The position numbers and the translations under genes are program-made. Shown in pieces: positions 46,529 through 48,981 of a stretch of 48,981 bases of DNA. How positions within the stretch are numbered: position 1 is the stretch's first letter; each line of letters opens with the position of its first letter. The stretch lies in IMG/VR virus record IMGVR_UViG_3300050029_000513, positions 1 through 48,981 of that record. One strand, written 5' to 3'. The notes beneath the pieces are model-generated. The model was given only the letters and a program-made list of their open reading frames with translations, did no database searches and was not told the origin of the DNA. Source of the stretch: a virus.

Positions 46529-47232
46529 TGAAGGTGGATTCCCCCCGGTGACTTCTTCGTCGGCAGCACGCCGCGTAGCCGCTCGATCGCCGACCTGATC
46601 CTGAGCGAACTCGCATTCGGCGAACCGACCAACGACGTCAGCGCGTCTCGGATCGCGTTGTACAGGGCCATGTTGTTCTCGACCTGGGTGTGCAGACGTC
46701 TGGACAGTCGATCGACGAACAGGTTGGTCCGGTGCACGAGGGTTAGGGTGTTCTCGAGGCGTTCGCGCGGGACGCCGAACCGATCGAGGATCGCGTGCGT
46801 TCGGTGCAACTGCTCACGCAATCCATCGACGTAGGCCGTGATCTCGTCGGCGTTATCAATGGTCATCTTGCCGAGCAACGCGTCGAGCTGGGGATCTCGG
46901 CCGATAGCGGCTGCCGCGTCGTTCTCGTTCGCCCAGCCGATGCCTACGAGCTCGTCGAAGTGGTCGTCTGGATGGCCGGTTGATCGAGCGCAGGTGACCT
47001 GACCGCCGTTCGGCGTCTCGCGGTGTGCGGCGCAGGGCTCGGCCAGCAGCTCGGCGATCGTAGCGTCGATGCCAGCCTTCTCCTCCTCGAGCTTGGCCAA
47101 TGTGGTGTCGTCCGCTGTTTCGGCCTCGGCGACGATGGCGTGAATGCGCGCGGCCAGGGCCTTGAGGCGGAGGGACTTTTGCTCGTAGGCGGCGCTGGGG
47201 TCGGCGGCCGCCGCGGTTGTCGGTTCGGTCAT
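46525..47232 (-). CDS. Coiled-coil protein with Cys/His patch, unknown
   Basis: 235 aa from ATG 47232 (GAAGGA upstream, ATGA overlap). N-terminal coiled coil ('LRLKALAARIHAIVAEAETADDTTLAKLEEEKAGIDATIAELL'), a 'CAAHRETPNGGQVTCARSTGHPDDHFD' patch that may bind zinc, and a long helical C-terminus. It could be a structural or nucleic-acid-binding accessory protein; the function is unknown. Confidence 0.55.
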   Translation of the reverse strand: MTEPTTAAAADPSAAYEQKSLRLKALAARIHAIVAEAETADDTTLAKLEEEKAGIDATIAELLAEPCAAHRETPNGGQVTCARSTGHPDDHFDELVGIGWANENDAAAAIGRDPQLDALLGKMTIDNADEITAYVDGLREQLHRTHAILDRFGVPRERLENTLTLVHRTNLFVDRLSRRLHTQVENNMALYNAIRDALTSLVGSPNASSLRIRSAIERLRGVLPTKKSPGGIHLQ

Positions 47233-47609
47233 GCTGCTTCCTTCGTGCACTCGGCACGCTCGATGTCAGTGATGGGGTTCTTGAATCCGCAGTGAATGCA
47301 GGCATCGCCGCGGCCGTAGTCTGGATACTCGGCGCACATCATCGGTCGGCGCTCATAAATGGTGCATCGCCCGCTCGACCGGTCGAGGTGGATGCACGTG
47401 TATTCCTGATATTCGTCCGGCTCGTTCAGCGGGATCAACATCTCGCCGATCGTCACCGTGTCCCAATCGGCGCGGCTGTCCTCGCCGGCCGTGATGCGAG
47501 CAGTCGACCATTCGTACATCTCGCCCATGCGCGCGGGTGTTGCGCTGAGAGGGAAGCGCTCGCAGCACTTCCCTCCACACGGATTCGAGGAAATCCCTCC
47601 AAGGCTCAC
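47229..47609 (-). CDS. YkgJ-type CxxxCC cluster protein
   Basis: 126 aa, GTG start at a GTGA overlap. 'NPCGGKCCERF...YTCIHLDRSSGRCTIYERRPMMCAEYPDYGRGDACIHCG' is the CxxxCC (YkgJ) family pattern, thought to hold zinc or an iron-sulfur cluster. Its role in phages is unknown; RNA or protein modification is sometimes proposed. Confidence 0.78.
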   Translation of the reverse strand: MSLGGISSNPCGGKCCERFPLSATPARMGEMYEWSTARITAGEDSRADWDTVTIGEMLIPLNEPDEYQEYTCIHLDRSSGRCTIYERRPMMCAEYPDYGRGDACIHCGFKNPITDIERAECTKEAA

Positions 47610-48001
47610 CGCCAGCCTTCCGGCAGCTCGCAGTTCGCTGGCGCGTCCGCGAACATCGGCGCAATGTCGACGTCAGTGAATCCCGCCAGGCCGCACCCAA
47701 CCCGAGTGACAGCGAATGTCAGCTCAGGATGTGCAATCGCGATCGCCAGGAATCGCGCGACATGGCCGGCCACCTGATCGATCGACAGCGACTCGATGTG
47801 GTCATCCTTGGTCGGAATGCCGTACGACCGGCCCATGAGGCCTTCGCCCGTTCCCCACTTCGCGCCGTACTCCTTCCACGCCACCCGCGCAGCGCCACCG
47901 CCATGGACGCCAGCGCGGTTGGACCCGAAGACGAAGACCACCTTCGGGTCCTGCATCAGGACGGTGACGCGCGCGATCTCTCGCTGATCGAGCGCGTTCA
48001 C
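47606..48001 (-). CDS. Macro-domain-like protein
   Basis: 131 aa. 'VVFVFGSNRAGVHGGGAARVAWKEYGAKWGTGEGLMGRSYGIPTKDD...FLAIAIAHPELTFAVTRVGCGLAGFTDVDIAPMFADA' is the phage/bacterial macro-like pattern (FGSN.aG.HG.GAA...YGA..G.GeGl.G.sYaiPTkd ... vT.iGcGlAG). It is probably an ADP-ribose or NAD-metabolite binder or hydrolase; an anti-defence role is possible. ATGA overlap with the repeat protein upstream. Confidence 0.8.
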   Translation of the reverse strand: MNALDQREIARVTVLMQDPKVVFVFGSNRAGVHGGGAARVAWKEYGAKWGTGEGLMGRSYGIPTKDDHIESLSIDQVAGHVARFLAIAIAHPELTFAVTRVGCGLAGFTDVDIAPMFADAPANCELPEGWR

Positions 48002-48981
48002 TTCTTGCCTCCGCGCTTGGCAAGCGCCTTTGCCTTTCGCTTTGGCGCGCTCGACTTCTTTGCCTTTGGGGCTGGCTTAGCCGGTTCGGCAGCCGTCCGC
48101 GGCAGCGCCGCGAGAACCATCTCCGTCGTCGGTGCGATCACGCCGGCGACTGGCTCACCGTTGCGATCAACCTCGAAACACGGACCGCACCGCGGCGCCT
48201 TGACCTTCTCCAGATACTGGCCGTTCGGGTGGACTACGATCTCGTCGACGCGGATCGGGCAGCCGGCGAACCGAGTCCCCGCCGTGTGGAAGGCCAGCGC
48301 CATCACTGGGCACGGAGAGAAGTGCAGGCCGCCTCCGCATTCGATCTCCGGATTCCAGTCCGGCGCTTTGGGACTGACGCCGGGCGCGTACCCCATGCCG
48401 TGCGGTGATGTGAAGTCCTCATTCAGCGCCTTGTACAGGACGACCACGCCATCGACGATGTCCAGTCCGTAGTACTCGCACCACTTCTCTGCCGTCGAGA
48501 TATCGACGGTCGTCTGCCGTCCACCGTCAGCCTTGCCGCCGCCGCGGAGCAGAACTGCGACGTTCGCGGTTGCCTTGGCACGCACGCCAGCGGACGCGAT
48601 TTGGATCTGGGCGTACGCCCAAGCCTCGACGTGCGACGATCCCCGAGCCACGACGTGCGACGATCCCCAAGCCACGACGTGCGACGATCCCCGAGCCACG
48701 ACGTGCGACGATTCCCGAGCCTCGACGTGCGACGATCCCCGAGCCACGACGTGCGACGATCCCCAAGCCACGACGTGCGACGATTCCCAAGCCTCGACGT
48801 GCGACGATTCCCGAGCCACGACGTGCGACGATTCCCAAGCCTCGACGTGCGACGATTCCCGAGCCACGACGTGCGACGATTCCCAAGCCACGACGTGCGA
48901 CGATTCCCTAGCCTCGACGTGCGACGATCCCCGAGCCACGACGTGCGACGATTCCCGAGCCACGACGTGCGACGATTCCCA
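47998..48981 (-). CDS. DUF7666-like protein with N-terminal 8-residue repeats (5' end outside window)
   Basis: At least 328 codons; the true start lies beyond the window edge. The visible N-terminal part is about 15 copies of an octapeptide [RW][EG]SSHV[VE]A, then 'AYAQIQIASAGVRAKATANVAVL', and a C-terminal domain 'VVLYKALNEDFTSPHGMGYAPGVSPKAPDWNPEIECGGGLHFSPCPVMALAFH' that fits DUF7666, ending in a basic Lys/Ala tail. Such repeats are expected to form a beta-solenoid. The function is unknown; it is linked to a macro-domain gene. Confidence 0.7.
   Translation of the reverse strand, partial: WESSHVVARESSHVVARGSSHVEARESSHVVAWESSHVVARESSHVEAWESSHVVARESSHVEAWESSHVVAWGSSHVVARGSSHVEARESSHVVARGSSHVVAWGSSHVVARGSSHVEAWAYAQIQIASAGVRAKATANVAVLLRGGGKADGGRQTTVDISTAEKWCEYYGLDIVDGVVVLYKALNEDFTSPHGMGYAPGVSPKAPDWNPEIECGGGLHFSPCPVMALAFHTAGTRFAGCPIRVDEIVVHPNGQYLEKVKAPRCGPCFEVDRNGEPVAGVIAPTTEMVLAALPRTAAEPAKPAPKAKKSSAPKRKAKALAKRGGKK
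48627..48981. repeat. 24-bp tandem repeat array (about 15 units, continues past window)
   Basis: Units start at 48627 and recur every 24 bp with core CGACGTGCGACGAT. Variation is confined to a few positions per unit; all but one of the differences change an amino acid (R/W, G/E, V/E), while the SSHV codons are invariant. Repeats are in frame with the encoded octapeptide and continuous, with no spacers. Confidence 0.95.

Noticed and set aside
48627-48981. Short regular repeats as a CRISPR array
   Set aside because: Units are directly contiguous, with no spacers, are in frame with a protein, and no cas genes are nearby.

Overview
GC-rich window that reads as one temperate tailed-phage (siphovirus-type) prophage, seen from its attachment-site end. 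It opens inside a tRNA-Ile(GAT) gene (5' end missing). A tyrosine integrase lies close by and an excisionase-like gene sits just beyond it, the usual layout for integration at a tRNA 3' end. Nearly all genes are on the minus strand, packed with 4-base ATGA/GTGA overlaps. The host cannot be fixed from sequence. Several small lipoproteins resemble, from memory only, those of Gemmatimonadota (GC-rich, Gram-negative), so a soil bacterium of that kind is a tentative suggestion. The far prophage end is not in the window.

Layout. (1) 1-2335: tRNA-Ile, conserved phage gene, integrase, excisionase-like HTH. (2) 2335-9175: early operon (minus) with a recombination set made of a HerA-type ATPase, a RecT annealing protein with a C-terminal zinc ribbon and an Mre11/SbcD-type nuclease, plus small unknowns and a Cro-like HTH. 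No polymerase, primase or replicative helicase is recognisable. (3) 9176-9292: genetic switch with a symmetric operator inside the early promoter and tandem TCACGTGA sites. (4) 9293-12846: mainly plus-strand lysogeny/accessory genes: repressor, lipoprotein, DUF5678, retropepsin, a minus-strand HTH/nuclease-like gene, RadC and an HTH protein. (5) 12955-17925: lysis/accessory cassette with a holin-like protein, DUF5675, lipoproteins, a secreted HExxH protein and DUF6527-like proteins; no classical endolysin is visible. (6) 18098-35815: tail fibre, tail tip (gene order as in the Rhodobacter GTA: DUF2460, DUF2163, NlpC/P60, large tip protein), tape measure, frameshifted G/GT chaperone, tube, connectors, major capsid, protease-scaffold fusion. 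A plus-strand lipoprotein 'moron' interrupts it. (7) 36004-44536: minor head protein, decoration-type genes, portal, TerL, TerS, a C39-like cysteine peptidase and a phage metallopeptidase. (8) 44664-48981: small accessory genes, VRR-NUC nuclease, YkgJ-type protein, macro-domain protein, and a DUF7666-like protein with a 24-bp tandem-repeat array running off the window.

The most striking signal is a three-copy regulatory element at 17975-18095, 35835-35976 and 44552-44655. Each copy has a sigma70-like promoter, a 28-nt block identical in all copies starting at or soon after the predicted transcription start, and a strong intrinsic terminator just before the first gene of a late operon. The copies head the packaging/portal/minor-head, capsid/tail and lysis operons. 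The arrangement is a multi-copy version of the lambda pR'-tR' late switch and predicts a dedicated antitermination system (a trans-acting Q-like factor or a cis-acting put-like RNA), or a protein binding the shared block.
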